From the NCBI GenBank assembly GCA_900542275.1, contig UQMW01000001.1, positions 1-64,000 of the forward strand: a DNA stretch of 64,000 nt, written 5' to 3'. Position 1 is the stretch's first letter, and every line of letters begins with the position of its first letter. This stretch comes from an uncultured Collinsella sp. Its GTDB lineage: Bacteria; Actinomycetota; Coriobacteriia; Coriobacteriales; Coriobacteriaceae. A program made the position numbers and the translations under genes. Of this stretch, positions 50,211 through 57,966 are shown piece after piece. Under the pieces are notes generated by a model. That model saw only the letters and a program-made list of their open reading frames with translations, ran no database searches and was not told the DNA's origin.

Positions 50211-51829
50211 TGACTGACGTGCGCGAGGCCGCGCAGAGCCTGATCGAGTACGCTATCCACCGATCGATGATCGGCCAGGACGATCGCATCTGGGCATACA
50301 ACACCATTTTGGAGTGCATCGGCGCCACGGGCCCCGCACTCGACATGGCTTGGGCACTCAAGACCGAGAAGATTTCGCTCTTGCACCCCGATACACTCCC
50401 CAACTTTGACCTGGAGGGCACGCTTGCCGCGCTTTCCGAGGCCGCCGTTGCCAATGGTGCTGTCGAGGACACGGCGTCGGGCCGCGACCGCATCGCCATG
50501 CGCATCATGGGCGCGCTCATGCCGAGGCCTTCGGTTGTAAACGAAGAGTTCAACGGCCGCATGGGCGTCAACGAGCCCCGCGCCGCGACCGACTGGTTCT
50601 ACGGCCTGTGCTGCGACGCCGGCTATGTGCGCCGCGCCGCCATCGCACGCAACATCAAATGGAGCACCCCCACCAACTGGGGTGACCTGGAAATCACCAT
50701 CAACCTGTCCAAGCCCGAAAAGGACCCGCGCGATATCGCCGCGGCCGGTGCGGCCAAGAACACGGGCGAGAAGTATCCCGCCTGCCAGCTCTGCATCGAA
50801 AACGAGGGCTATCCAGGACGTTCCGCAACAGCCGACGGCGGCGCCCACCCCGCCCGTCAGAACCTGCGCGTTATCCCCATCCAGCTCAACGGCGAGCGCT
50901 GGGGCTTCCAGTACAGCCCGTACGCCTACTTTAACGAGCACTGCATTGCCATGAGCTCCGAGCATCGCCCGATGCACGTCGACCGCAAGGGGCTGACGTG
51001 CCTGCTCGATTTCGTGGACCTGTTCCCGCACTACTTCATCGGCTCCAATGCCGACCTGCCCATCGTGGGCGGCTCGATTCTGTCGCACGACCACTTCCAG
51101 GGTGGCGCGCACGAGTTCCCCATGATGCATGCCACCGAAGTCTCGCAGTTTAGCGTGCCCGGCTTTGACCAGGTCAGCGGTACCGTGCTGCAGTGGCCGC
51201 TTTCGGTGCTGCGCCTGCGCTCGCACGACCGCGCCCAGTTGCTCGATGCTGCCGAGAAGATTATCCTCGCCTGGCGCGAGTGGACCGATGAGTCGGTGGG
51301 CGTCATCGCGCACACAGCCGATGGCATCGCGCACAACACCGTGACGCCCGTCATCCGCCGCGTCGACTCCCGCGGCAATGCCGGCGGCGAGATCTACGAG
51401 GCCTACCTGGCGCTTCGCTGCAATATCACGACCGACGAGCATCCGCTGGGCGTATTCCACCCGCATGCCGAGTATCACCATATTAAAAAGGAGAACATCG
51501 GCCTGATCGAAGTCATGGGCCTGGCCATTTTGCCGCCGCGCTTGGTTCCCGAGCTCGGCGCTGTCCGCGAGCACCTGCTGGCGGCCAAAGCCGATGCCAG
51601 CTACGACCTTGCCAGTGCGCTCGAGGGCGACGACCTTTGCCGCAGCCACGCCGCATGGGTCGAAGATGTTTTTGCCCGCCGCGCCGACGAGCTTACGGCG
51701 GACAACGCCATCGATATCCTGCACGAGGAGGTCGGCGTGGTGTTTGGCCACGTGCTCGACAACGCCGGCGTCTTTAAGTGGGACGAAGCCGGCCGCGCCG
51801 CCCAACAGCGCTTTATCGACTCACTGTAA
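50201..51829 (+). CDS. galT: UDP-glucose-hexose-1-phosphate uridylyltransferase (class II GalT)
   Basis: Exchanges UMP between UDP-glucose and galactose-1-phosphate in the Leloir pathway. The 542 aa and sequence match the Firmicutes-type GalT rather than the short E. coli type: WSTPTNWGDLEITINLSKPE, CQLCIENEG, FQYSPYAYFNEHCIAMSSEH and the histidines in GGSILSHDHFQGG. ATG 50201 has AAGGGGG upstream; ATG 50210, forming TAATG with the galK stop, is a serious alternative. Translation is coupled to galK. Confidence 0.94.
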   Translation: MAVMTDVREAAQSLIEYAIHRSMIGQDDRIWAYNTILECIGATGPALDMAWALKTEKISLLHPDTLPNFDLEGTLAALSEAAVANGAVEDTASGRDRIAMRIMGALMPRPSVVNEEFNGRMGVNEPRAATDWFYGLCCDAGYVRRAAIARNIKWSTPTNWGDLEITINLSKPEKDPRDIAAAGAAKNTGEKYPACQLCIENEGYPGRSATADGGAHPARQNLRVIPIQLNGERWGFQYSPYAYFNEHCIAMSSEHRPMHVDRKGLTCLLDFVDLFPHYFIGSNADLPIVGGSILSHDHFQGGAHEFPMMHATEVSQFSVPGFDQVSGTVLQWPLSVLRLRSHDRAQLLDAAEKIILAWREWTDESVGVIAHTADGIAHNTVTPVIRRVDSRGNAGGEIYEAYLALRCNITTDEHPLGVFHPHAEYHHIKKENIGLIEVMGLAILPPRLVPELGAVREHLLAAKADASYDLASALEGDDLCRSHAAWVEDVFARRADELTADNAIDILHEEVGVVFGHVLDNAGVFKWDEAGRAAQQRFIDSL

Positions 51830-51875
51830 TGATCCCTTGGGGACAGAGGAAAACGAATCATTTCGTCTTCAAGAC

Positions 51876-51916
51876 AACGGCGCCCGCCAGCAACATCGCC
51901 GGCGGGCGCCGTTTTT
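51876..51916 (+). terminator. Rho-independent terminator of galKT
   Basis: AACGGCGCCCGCC and GGCGGGCGCCGTT form a 13-bp stem ending in a TTTTT run. Confidence 0.9.
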
Positions 51917-51920
51917 GAGT

Positions 51921-51978
51921 GTAGTCATTGGGGACGTTCTTAAACGACTAGTCAAACAAGAACGTCCCCAATGACTAC
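51921..51978. repeat. GGGGACG palindrome, copy 2
   Basis: GTAGTCATTGGGGACGTTCT (plus T) at 51921-51941 is complementary to 51958-51978. Relative to copy 1 at 22551, CGTTG/CAACG has become CATTG/CAATG on both arms. The loop is the reverse complement of the copy-1 loop. Confidence 0.8.
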
Positions 51979-51984
51979 TTGCGA

Positions 51985-52157
51985 CCAAGGCAACGTCGAT
52001 GTCTTGGCATTGTCAGCGAAAACGCCCCTAAGCGAGCAAGGTGACGTGAAAGAGGAGGGCATTGACCTTTTGGTCATGCCCGACGATTGAACGTCAGATT
52101 GCCGCTTAGGGGCGTTTGCAGCGTCGAGCCATTACGCGGTTTGGTAAAACCGCGTAA
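51985..52157 (-). repeat. Family-2 composite hairpin element after lacC
   Basis: Same order in the sense of lacC as after aroF: small stem (52132-52157), GCTCGACGCTGC linker, big hairpin with outer arms AAACGCCCCTAAGCG (52020-52034) and CGCTTAGGGGCGTTT (52103-52117), and CGCTG tail. It starts three bases past the stop and is followed by the GGGGACG palindrome, as at 22.3-22.6 kb. Confidence 0.85.
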
Positions 52158-52159
52158 CC

Positions 52160-53095
52160 CTACAACTCTACGACCTCAACGTTGCTGTAGATCTCATCCC
52201 AGCGATCCATGACCAGGTGGCCGGTCTTGGGATCCATGGCGTTGAGCTTACCGCAGGTATTGGCGGTCTTGAGCACGGTGACATCGTCGGCGCCGGCAGC
52301 GATGGCATGCGCAAAGCCGGCAATGGTCGAGTCGCCTGAACCCGTCGCGTTCACGGCGGCAATCGCGGGCGTCTTGGCGCGGAACGCGCGACCTTCATGG
52401 AAGCCCACCGAACCGGCAGCGCCCATCGAAACGACAACCCAGGGGATACCGGCAAAACGGTCATCGGCGGCAAGCGCCTCGCGCAGGGCATCGACATCAT
52501 CGGTCGTAAAGGACGTACCCAGTAGGCCGTTAATCTCGGTCAGGTTGGGCTTTACGAGCTCGGGCTTAGCGTCGGACTCCAGCGCGGCCTCCAGCGATGC
52601 ACCCGAGGTGTCGAGCAGCACCTTGGCGCCCGCCTCCTCGGCGATCTTGACAAGCTCGGCATAGTAGCCGGCATCGACGCCACGCGGCAGCGAGCCCGAA
52701 AGCGTCACGACGTCCGCCTTCGCCGCGAGCTCGGCGAACTTGGCCGTAAAGGCCTCGAGCTCGGCCGGGGCGATCTGCGGGCCGCTCTCCAGCAGCTCGG
52801 TCTGATTACCCTCGTGCAGAATATTCAGGCAAATGCGCGTCTCACCGGCGATGGGCACAAAGTCGTTCTTGACGCCGTCGGCATCCATAAGCTCGGCCAT
52901 ATAGGCACCCATGTGGCCGCCAAGCAGACCAGTCGCGAGCACGTCGTCTCCCAGTTGCAGCAGCACACGGCTCACGTTGAGGCCCTTGCCACCAGCGGTC
53001 TTTTCGGGCGTGACGCGGTTAACGTCGTCAATGACCAGCTTGTCGAGCTGATAGCGCGTATCAATCGACGGGTTCATGGTAACGGTCAGAATCAT
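52160..53095 (-). CDS. lacC: Tagatose-6-phosphate kinase
   Basis: PfkB-family kinase of 311 aa converting tagatose-6-phosphate to tagatose-1,6-bisphosphate. It starts MILTVTMNPSIDTRYQLDKL, a LacC-like N terminus. TAGGKGLNVSRVL is the substrate motif, and the catalytic Asp lies in AVNATGSGDSTIAGFAHAI. ATG follows AGGAGTTCAAT. 1-phosphofructokinase is similar, but adjacency to lacA and lacB supports LacC. Confidence 0.92.
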   Translation of the reverse strand: MILTVTMNPSIDTRYQLDKLVIDDVNRVTPEKTAGGKGLNVSRVLLQLGDDVLATGLLGGHMGAYMAELMDADGVKNDFVPIAGETRICLNILHEGNQTELLESGPQIAPAELEAFTAKFAELAAKADVVTLSGSLPRGVDAGYYAELVKIAEEAGAKVLLDTSGASLEAALESDAKPELVKPNLTEINGLLGTSFTTDDVDALREALAADDRFAGIPWVVVSMGAAGSVGFHEGRAFRAKTPAIAAVNATGSGDSTIAGFAHAIAAGADDVTVLKTANTCGKLNAMDPKTGHLVMDRWDEIYSNVEVVEL

Positions 53096-53253
53096 ATTGA
53101 ACTCCTGTTTAGAAAACCGGCCCGCGCCCCCTCACAGAAACGCGAGCCGTCAATTGAAAAGCTACAGAATGCCGGGTACCGCCAAAACGAAGCACACAAG
53201 CTCAGCAAGCAAACGTGTTATCGGAGCAGCTAGCTGTACCAGAAAGCTTCGCA

Positions 53254-53434
53254 ACAAAAGGGGCAACCTCACAGGCACCCTCAACGTCAGCGAGCGGCGC
53301 TCAGGTGCCCCAGGTCGCCGCGAAAGAGGAGCGACGCGTACTTCATGTACGCGAGCGACGGTTTGAGCGGCGAGATGGGGTGCCTGAGCGTCGCGCAGCG
53401 TCGACCCGTTACGCGGTTTGGCAAAACCGCGTAA
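53254..53434 (-). repeat. Family-2 composite hairpin element after lacB
   Basis: The small stem is at 53408-53434. A GTCGACGCTGC linker follows, then a big hairpin with arms CGCTCAGG..CCCC (53298-53311) and GGGG..CCTGAGCG (53377-53390), second stem CGCCG/CGGCG, loops GAAAGAGGAG and GACGGTTTGAG, and apical stem CGCGTAC/GTACGCG. Only loop sequences are shared with the other copies. It occupies the lacB-lacC gap. Confidence 0.8.
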
Positions 53435-53439
53435 CCTCC

Positions 53440-53964
53440 TTAGTCATGGTATTCGCCGCGGTCCCACTTCTCGAGGAACTCGTCAAAGAAGTGCGGGTCA
53501 GCCTGAGCCTCGGCGTCGGCCTTGTTGCAGGTGTCGATCTTGGCAATCAGGGCATCGTGCTCGGGGGTCTTCTCGTAGGGCTCCTCCAGGAAGGCAAGCA
53601 TAATGTCGGCCATCAGGAACTCGCCGGTGATCTTGCCGCCAAAGCCCACGATGTTGGCGTTGAGCTCGCGACGGGCATACAGGGCAGAGGTCATGTCGCG
53701 GACCAGGGCGCAGCGGGCGCCGGGAACCTTGTTGACGGCGTTGGTGATGCCGATGCCGGTGCCGCACAGGGCCACGCCAAAGTCGGCCTTACCGCTGGCA
53801 ACAGCCTCGCCCACGGCCTTACCGTAGATGGGATAGTGCGTACGGGTGTGGCTGTAGGTGCCACAGTCGAGCACCTTGTAGCCAGCCTGCTCCAGGCGGT
53901 CGGCCAGATAGATCTTCTCGTCCGTAACGATATGGTCGCAACCGATTGCGATGGTCTTCTTCAT
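53440..53964 (-). CDS. lacB: Galactose-6-phosphate isomerase subunit LacB
   Basis: With LacA it isomerises galactose-6-phosphate to tagatose-6-phosphate. The 174-aa protein has the RpiB-like fold: MKKTIAIGCDHIVTDEK, THYPIYGKAVGEAV, catalytic loop CGTGIGITNAVNKVPGARCA and the LacB-like LNANIVGFGGKI. ATG follows AAAGGACGTTCTG. It lies 63 bp after lacA and is probably in one operon lacA-lacB-lacC. Confidence 0.94.
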   Translation of the reverse strand: MKKTIAIGCDHIVTDEKIYLADRLEQAGYKVLDCGTYSHTRTHYPIYGKAVGEAVASGKADFGVALCGTGIGITNAVNKVPGARCALVRDMTSALYARRELNANIVGFGGKITGEFLMADIMLAFLEEPYEKTPEHDALIAKIDTCNKADAEAQADPHFFDEFLEKWDRGEYHD

Positions 53965-54027
53965 CAGAACGTCCTTTCGTCTGAATTCACAAGTTGAGGT
54001 AGAAGTTCGAGTTCTCGGTGGCTCTCG

Positions 54028-54456
54028 TTAGGCCATCTTGTTGAGCATGTCGACACGGATCTGGTGACGGCCGCCGGCGTACTGGGCGCGCAGGAACTCG
54101 CGGGCGATCTTCTTGGCGACCTCGGTGCCCACAACGCCCGGGCCCATGGTGACCATGCGCGAACCGTTGTGCTCGCGGGTCATGTAAGCGGAACGCTCGT
54201 CGGAAATGTTGGCGACGACCATGCCCTTGATCTTGACGGCGGCCATATAGGAGCCGACGCCGTACTTATCGAATGCGAAGCCCTGGGAATCCTTGTGCTC
54301 CAGCAGGTCCTTGGCAACGGCGGTCGCGGAATCGACAAAGTCCGTGGCAGGGGTCTCGGAATAGTCGACGACCTCGTGACCGTCGGCGATGAGCATCTCC
54401 TTGATGGACTCCTTCATCGACATACCGTCGGCATCGGAAGCGATTACAACCCTCAT
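54028..54456 (-). CDS. lacA: Galactose-6-phosphate isomerase subunit LacA
   Basis: The 142-aa RpiB/LacA-family protein has SDADGMSMKESIKEMLIADG, the GFAFDKYGVGSYMAAVKIKG loop where LacB has its CGTG motif, and GPGVVGTEVAKKIAREFL. It is the non-catalytic-cysteine partner of LacB and the first gene of the tagatose set. ATG 54456 follows AAGGAGGATGTC. An ACCGTTCACGG site lies about 170 bp upstream. Confidence 0.9.
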   Translation of the reverse strand: MRVVIASDADGMSMKESIKEMLIADGHEVVDYSETPATDFVDSATAVAKDLLEHKDSQGFAFDKYGVGSYMAAVKIKGMVVANISDERSAYMTREHNGSRMVTMGPGVVGTEVAKKIAREFLRAQYAGGRHQIRVDMLNKMA

Positions 54457-54627
54457 GACATCCTCCTTGAGAGATACGCAGGTGCGTAGTTTCTGTTTGG
54501 AAGTGTTGAATCGCGTTCAGGTCCGGGCATCTGAATGTGCGGTTCTTCACTGTTCATGTTTATTTGAACACATTCGAACAGCGACTGCAACCATTATTTG
54601 TTTATCTTTGTTCTTTTTTGAACAAAT

Positions 54628-54638
54628 ACCGTTCACGG
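54628..54638 (+). promoter_or_regulatory. ACCGTTCACGG motif upstream of lacA
   Basis: Exact match in an AT-rich region with repeated TTGAACA/TTCTTTT sequence. The 308-bp gap otherwise holds only promoter-like sequence and the next terminator. Confidence 0.5.
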
Positions 54639-54698
54639 ATGATTGCTGACCGTTTGGGAACGGGAAAACCTAGCCTGCCACGTATTCAACAAACAAAT

Positions 54699-54729
54699 AG
54701 GGCGGCCGAGAACGCATCTCGGCCGCCCT
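54699..54729 (-). terminator. Terminator of the membrane-protein gene
   Basis: AGGGCGGCCGAG-AACGCAT-CTCGGCCGCCCT, a 12-bp stem; on the minus strand it is followed by ATTTGTTTGTT. Confidence 0.75.
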
Positions 54730-54764
54730 TCTTACGGTTGATCTTCCAAAGATCGCTTTGCCGC

Positions 54765-55796
54765 CTACTCAGACTGCCCGCTCTTCTTGGCATGTTTGGA
54801 CGGAGCGCTCAGAAAACGGCCCGTCAAATAGTTCGCCGGGCCAGAGATATCGATCCCCAGTAGCGTGTGTCCCAGCCACAGAAACGCCGCGAGCACCAGC
54901 AGCGGGATAACGCACGAGGTCACGATCATCACGATGACGCCTTCGATCAGATCGGTCACCTGCCGCACGATCTCGTCGGTCATCTGCTTGGCACCACTGG
55001 TTACCGACGTGACCAGGCTCGAGGCCCCGTCAGTCAACTGCTCGAGTACGTTTTTGGACTCCGTGGCCTCGGACTTTTTCTTGTTCGATTTTGAGCTGGT
55101 CTCGCCTGACTTGTCCGTGGTATCGGTATTTTCCGCAGCGTCCGCTGCCTTTTGCTCAGCTTGCTCAATACTTACGCGATACGTTTCATCGACCTTCTGC
55201 AACACCCATACGCTTGCGGGCACAAGCGCCATGCCGATCACGGCAACCACCAACACGCGCGTCGCCACACGGCGCAGGACGGCGCTCGTGCTCCAGCGCC
55301 CGTGAATGCCAAGCGACACCGCAAAGAGCACCAACGCAAACGGGATTAAGATGCCCAAGCCAACCGACCACAAAATCGTGAGCAAGTATTTCTCGAGGTA
55401 TAGCACGGCAAGCACGATACCAAGGTTGCCTGAAAGCTGTGCGAGCTGCTCAGCGACCGGCGTACCCGTATCACCCGGCAGCGCGGTAATGCCCGCAGAC
55501 AGCGCCACGCACGAGGCCGTGAGCGCCAGTACGTTACCTTTCTTTTGGTCGATAACCTCGATGGTGGAGTCCCAAGTCTTGGTATCGGCAAAATGCGGAC
55601 GAGCCACAAAGCCCGACAGCAAGGCCAGTACCACGAGCGCAACGATGATACCGATCTGCAGCTTTTTGTTTGCGCACACGACATCGGACAGGCTGGGCTG
55701 CAGCTCGGTTACCGTCGTGTGCTCGGTTATCTGGACAGGACGCCCATGAGCCATCTCGTGCGCGTCTCTTTTTTGTATTGACCCGTTATCCGGCAT
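54765..55796 (-). CDS. Multi-pass membrane protein of unknown function
   Basis: The 343-aa protein has a hydrophilic N terminus (about 45 residues), then hydrophobic segments near 47-66, 90-110, 125-165, 185-203 and 290-315. A charged loop between the fourth and fifth is rich in Lys, Ser and Thr (TDKSGETSSKSNKKKSEATE). No family recognised. ATG follows GAGGAGGTATCCAA. It interrupts the lac gene set and need not be related to it. Confidence 0.75.
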   Translation of the reverse strand: MPDNGSIQKRDAHEMAHGRPVQITEHTTVTELQPSLSDVVCANKKLQIGIIVALVVLALLSGFVARPHFADTKTWDSTIEVIDQKKGNVLALTASCVALSAGITALPGDTGTPVAEQLAQLSGNLGIVLAVLYLEKYLLTILWSVGLGILIPFALVLFAVSLGIHGRWSTSAVLRRVATRVLVVAVIGMALVPASVWVLQKVDETYRVSIEQAEQKAADAAENTDTTDKSGETSSKSNKKKSEATESKNVLEQLTDGASSLVTSVTSGAKQMTDEIVRQVTDLIEGVIVMIVTSCVIPLLVLAAFLWLGHTLLGIDISGPANYLTGRFLSAPSKHAKKSGQSE

Positions 55797-55913
55797 TTGG
55801 ATACCTCCTCAGTCCGGCGTTTAATGTGAGAGGAAGTATACCCACCCAGCGAAAAACCGAACGGCAAGACGAACGGGCACCAAGACTGTCCCCAATGACT
55901 ATTTCGGGATGAG

Positions 55914-55978
55914 TTGCGGTGGAATAGGGATTGTTTTGCGCCCGCCGGTCCCTATTCAGTCCCTATTTCACCGCAACT
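55914..55978. repeat. Palindromic intergenic repeat
   Basis: GTTGCGGTGGAATAGGGA and TCCCTATTTCACCGCAAC are inverted (17 of 18 pair). The loop also contains GGTCCCTATT, giving an alternative pairing. It is preceded by GACTGTCCCCAATGACTA, akin to the GGGGACG palindromes. Confidence 0.7.
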
Positions 55979-55992
55979 TGGAGGAGTACAGA

Positions 55993-56025
55993 AAAAGCCC
56001 TGCCGCGGGTAGCGGCAGAGCTTTT
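55993..56025 (-). terminator. Terminator of lacF
   Basis: AAAAGCCCTGCCGC and GCGGCAGAGCTTTT (one mismatch), about 30 bp past the lacF stop; on the minus strand the stem ends in TTTTTC. Confidence 0.75.
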
Positions 56026-56052
56026 GGAAGGGGACTTGGTTGTGAGAGCTCG

Positions 56053-56391
56053 TTAGGCGAGCTTAGCCTCGAGTGCGGCGATGCGCTTATAGGCATCGAT
56101 GGTAAAGCGGGTCTGCTTCTCCAGGATCATGGTGGTCATGAGAGTATCCTGAGCGTGAGCCATGATGAAGGTCATCTCCATCTCACCGCCGCCGGCCTCC
56201 TGCGAAAGCAGCTTGGTCTGCGTGTCGTGGGCGCCGATAAGTGCATCGCTGGCATCCTTGTGCAGCTGCTCGGCCTTCTCAAAATCACCCTCGCGAGCAG
56301 CATCGAGCGCTGCAAGCAGATCGGTCTGGGCGTCGCCCGCGTATGCGACAATCTCGAATCCAACCATCGAGATTTCTTCTTTGGTTGCCAT
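56053..56391 (-). CDS. lacF: Lactose-specific PTS EIIA component
   Basis: Trimeric phosphocarrier of 112 aa in the lactose/cellobiose PTS, passing phosphate from HPr to the EIIB domain of LacE. It shows EEISMVGFEIVAYAGDAQTD, GDFEKAEQLHKDASDALIGA, and the phosphorylated His in FIMAHAQDTLM. ATG follows GAAAGGAACGCAAT. It lies after lacI-2 on the minus strand, opposite to lacE-lacG. Confidence 0.93.
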   Translation of the reverse strand: MATKEEISMVGFEIVAYAGDAQTDLLAALDAAREGDFEKAEQLHKDASDALIGAHDTQTKLLSQEAGGGEMEMTFIMAHAQDTLMTTMILEKQTRFTIDAYKRIAALEAKLA

Positions 56392-56534
56392 ATTGCGTTC
56401 CTTTCACATATGAACCAATGGAGAGCATCGCGTCCGGGCATACGCGCTGCGTTGTGTATGACAGAGACAGTAACATTCAAACAAAAAAGAACAGCGCAAA
56501 ACGTAATTTCGAGCTATGAACGGTCGTTTTTCGC

Positions 56535-56545
56535 CCGTGAACGGT
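56535..56545 (-). promoter_or_regulatory. ACCGTTCACGG motif upstream of lacF
   Basis: On the minus strand ACCGTTCACGG, about 145 bp upstream of lacF. A second GAACGG lies about 20 bp away. Confidence 0.5.
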
Positions 56546-56605
56546 TTTTAAACCAATCCGAACATTCTTGAACACAATTAGCGGAAACCCAAGCGGGACC
56601 GCACC

Positions 56606-57610
56606 CTAGCGTACATCGCGCACCGTATCGCCCTTGACGAGCACGCCCGGAAACAGCATGTGCTCCACGCCAGACTCAACGCCCTCGGCGCCGGCAATCT
56701 TGTCGACCGCCCACATGCCGACGCGCTTGTTGTCAAAGCGCACCGTAGCCAGGCGACGATCGGGCACGATATCGCCCAAACTATCGTCAACACCCACCAC
56801 GCTTACGTCCTGGGGCACGTGCTTCCCGCGCGACTCGAGCCCGCGAATGCAGCCGTAGGCCATGGCATCGTTGGAAGCATAAATGGCTGTGCAGTTCGGA
56901 TCGTCCGCAAGCACCTGGCCGGCGGCATATCCGCTCTGTGCCGTCCAATCGCCACGGACGAGTCGCGGCGGCTCAATACCATGCGCGCGCAATGTCTCGC
57001 GCCAGCCCTCCTCGCGACGCATGCCCGAAAGCGAGCGCTCGGGACACGAGATAAAGTGCACGGTCTTGTGCCCCTGCTCCAGCAAGTACTCGACCACCTG
57101 GCGCGAGCAATCGAACTGGTCGTTATCGACTGTTGAACAGAGCGAGTGCTCCAGCATGGTAACGAGCACCGTCTGCATACCGGGCAGCGGCTCGAAGGTG
57201 CCAAAGTCCGCCGGCATGCGATTCATGATCACAACCATGCCATCCACCGGCAGCGCGCTCATGCGCGACGATGCGCTCTCGAGGGTATACGGATGCCCGT
57301 CTACTTTAGTGAGGGTGATGGCATAGCCATGTTTGTCGGCCGCGGCGGCAAAGCCCTCCATACGGTCGAGGTTGCCGGTGCCGGTAATGTTGAACATGGC
57401 GACGCCGACAGTCTTAAACTTGCCGCGGCGCAGCGATCGACCGGCAAAATTGGGGCGATACCCCAGCTCGCGCATGGCGGCGCGCACGCGCTCCTTGGTC
57501 TCGGGGCGCACGCTGGGCGAATCGTGCACCGTACGCGAGACTGTCTGCTCCGAGACGCCCGCGAGACGCGCCACGTCCTTAACGGAAACCGATTTTTTAA
57601 CAGCGGCCAT
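56606..57610 (-). CDS. LacI family regulator 2 (of the lactose PTS genes)
   Basis: The 334-aa protein has helix-turn-helix VKDVARLAGVSEQTVSRTVH (about 8-27), hinge GYRPNFAGRSLRRGKFKTVG and a sugar-binding domain with MVVIMNRMPADFGTFEPLPG. It is a paralogue of the LacI proteins at 47635 and 61516. It diverges from lacE-lacG, and two AATGGCAACGTyAACATTT sites lie 123 bp apart in the gap, suited to looping repression. lacF downstream is probably in the same regulon. Confidence 0.92.
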   Translation of the reverse strand: MAAVKKSVSVKDVARLAGVSEQTVSRTVHDSPSVRPETKERVRAAMRELGYRPNFAGRSLRRGKFKTVGVAMFNITGTGNLDRMEGFAAAADKHGYAITLTKVDGHPYTLESASSRMSALPVDGMVVIMNRMPADFGTFEPLPGMQTVLVTMLEHSLCSTVDNDQFDCSRQVVEYLLEQGHKTVHFISCPERSLSGMRREEGWRETLRAHGIEPPRLVRGDWTAQSGYAAGQVLADDPNCTAIYASNDAMAYGCIRGLESRGKHVPQDVSVVGVDDSLGDIVPDRRLATVRFDNKRVGMWAVDKIAGAEGVESGVEHMLFPGVLVKGDTVRDVR

Positions 57611-57721
57611 AGGTCGATCTTTCTATGTCAACGATGCCATCGCGGGCATCCCAACAGACAAAATGAACGCCTCCAAGTATATCCAACGCCTCTCCCGCCA
57701 TACGCTCACCACCCAAAACCT

Positions 57722-57732
57722 ACCGTTCACCG
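57722..57732 (+). promoter_or_regulatory. ACCGTTCACCG motif upstream of lacE
   Basis: Variant with CCG at the end, about 40 bp before the first LacI operator. Confidence 0.45.
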
Positions 57733-57764
57733 ACAATCCCGCTTCCCCGAACGGCTTTTGTCGA

Positions 57765-57909
57765 CCAAATGTTAACGTTGCCATTGTGCAAACACAGAGC
57801 CACCGGGCGGCTCAAACGTTTACGCGTAAGGAATCGCCGGTTCGCAGGCACAGGAACCCCCGATTCGCGTCTTTTTTTGTGCCGCAAAATGGCAACGTCA
57901 ACATTTTGG
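57765..57909. promoter_or_regulatory. Pair of LacI operators between lacI-2 and lacE
   Basis: CCAAATGTTAACGTTGCCAT (57765-57784) and, inverted, AATGGCAACGTCAACATTTT (57888-57907). The second lies about 60 bp before the lacE start. Confidence 0.75.
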
Positions 57910-57966
57910 CAACCGAACGCCAAAAGCTACCATCGTTGCTAACCCACCGACTCTTAGGAGCATTGC

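Noticed and set aside
50192..51805. 537-codon minus-strand frame
   Set aside because: Shadow of galT.
53215..53997. 260-codon plus-strand frame across lacB and the family-2 element
   Set aside because: Antisense to lacB and running through a structured repeat; no protein family resemblance.
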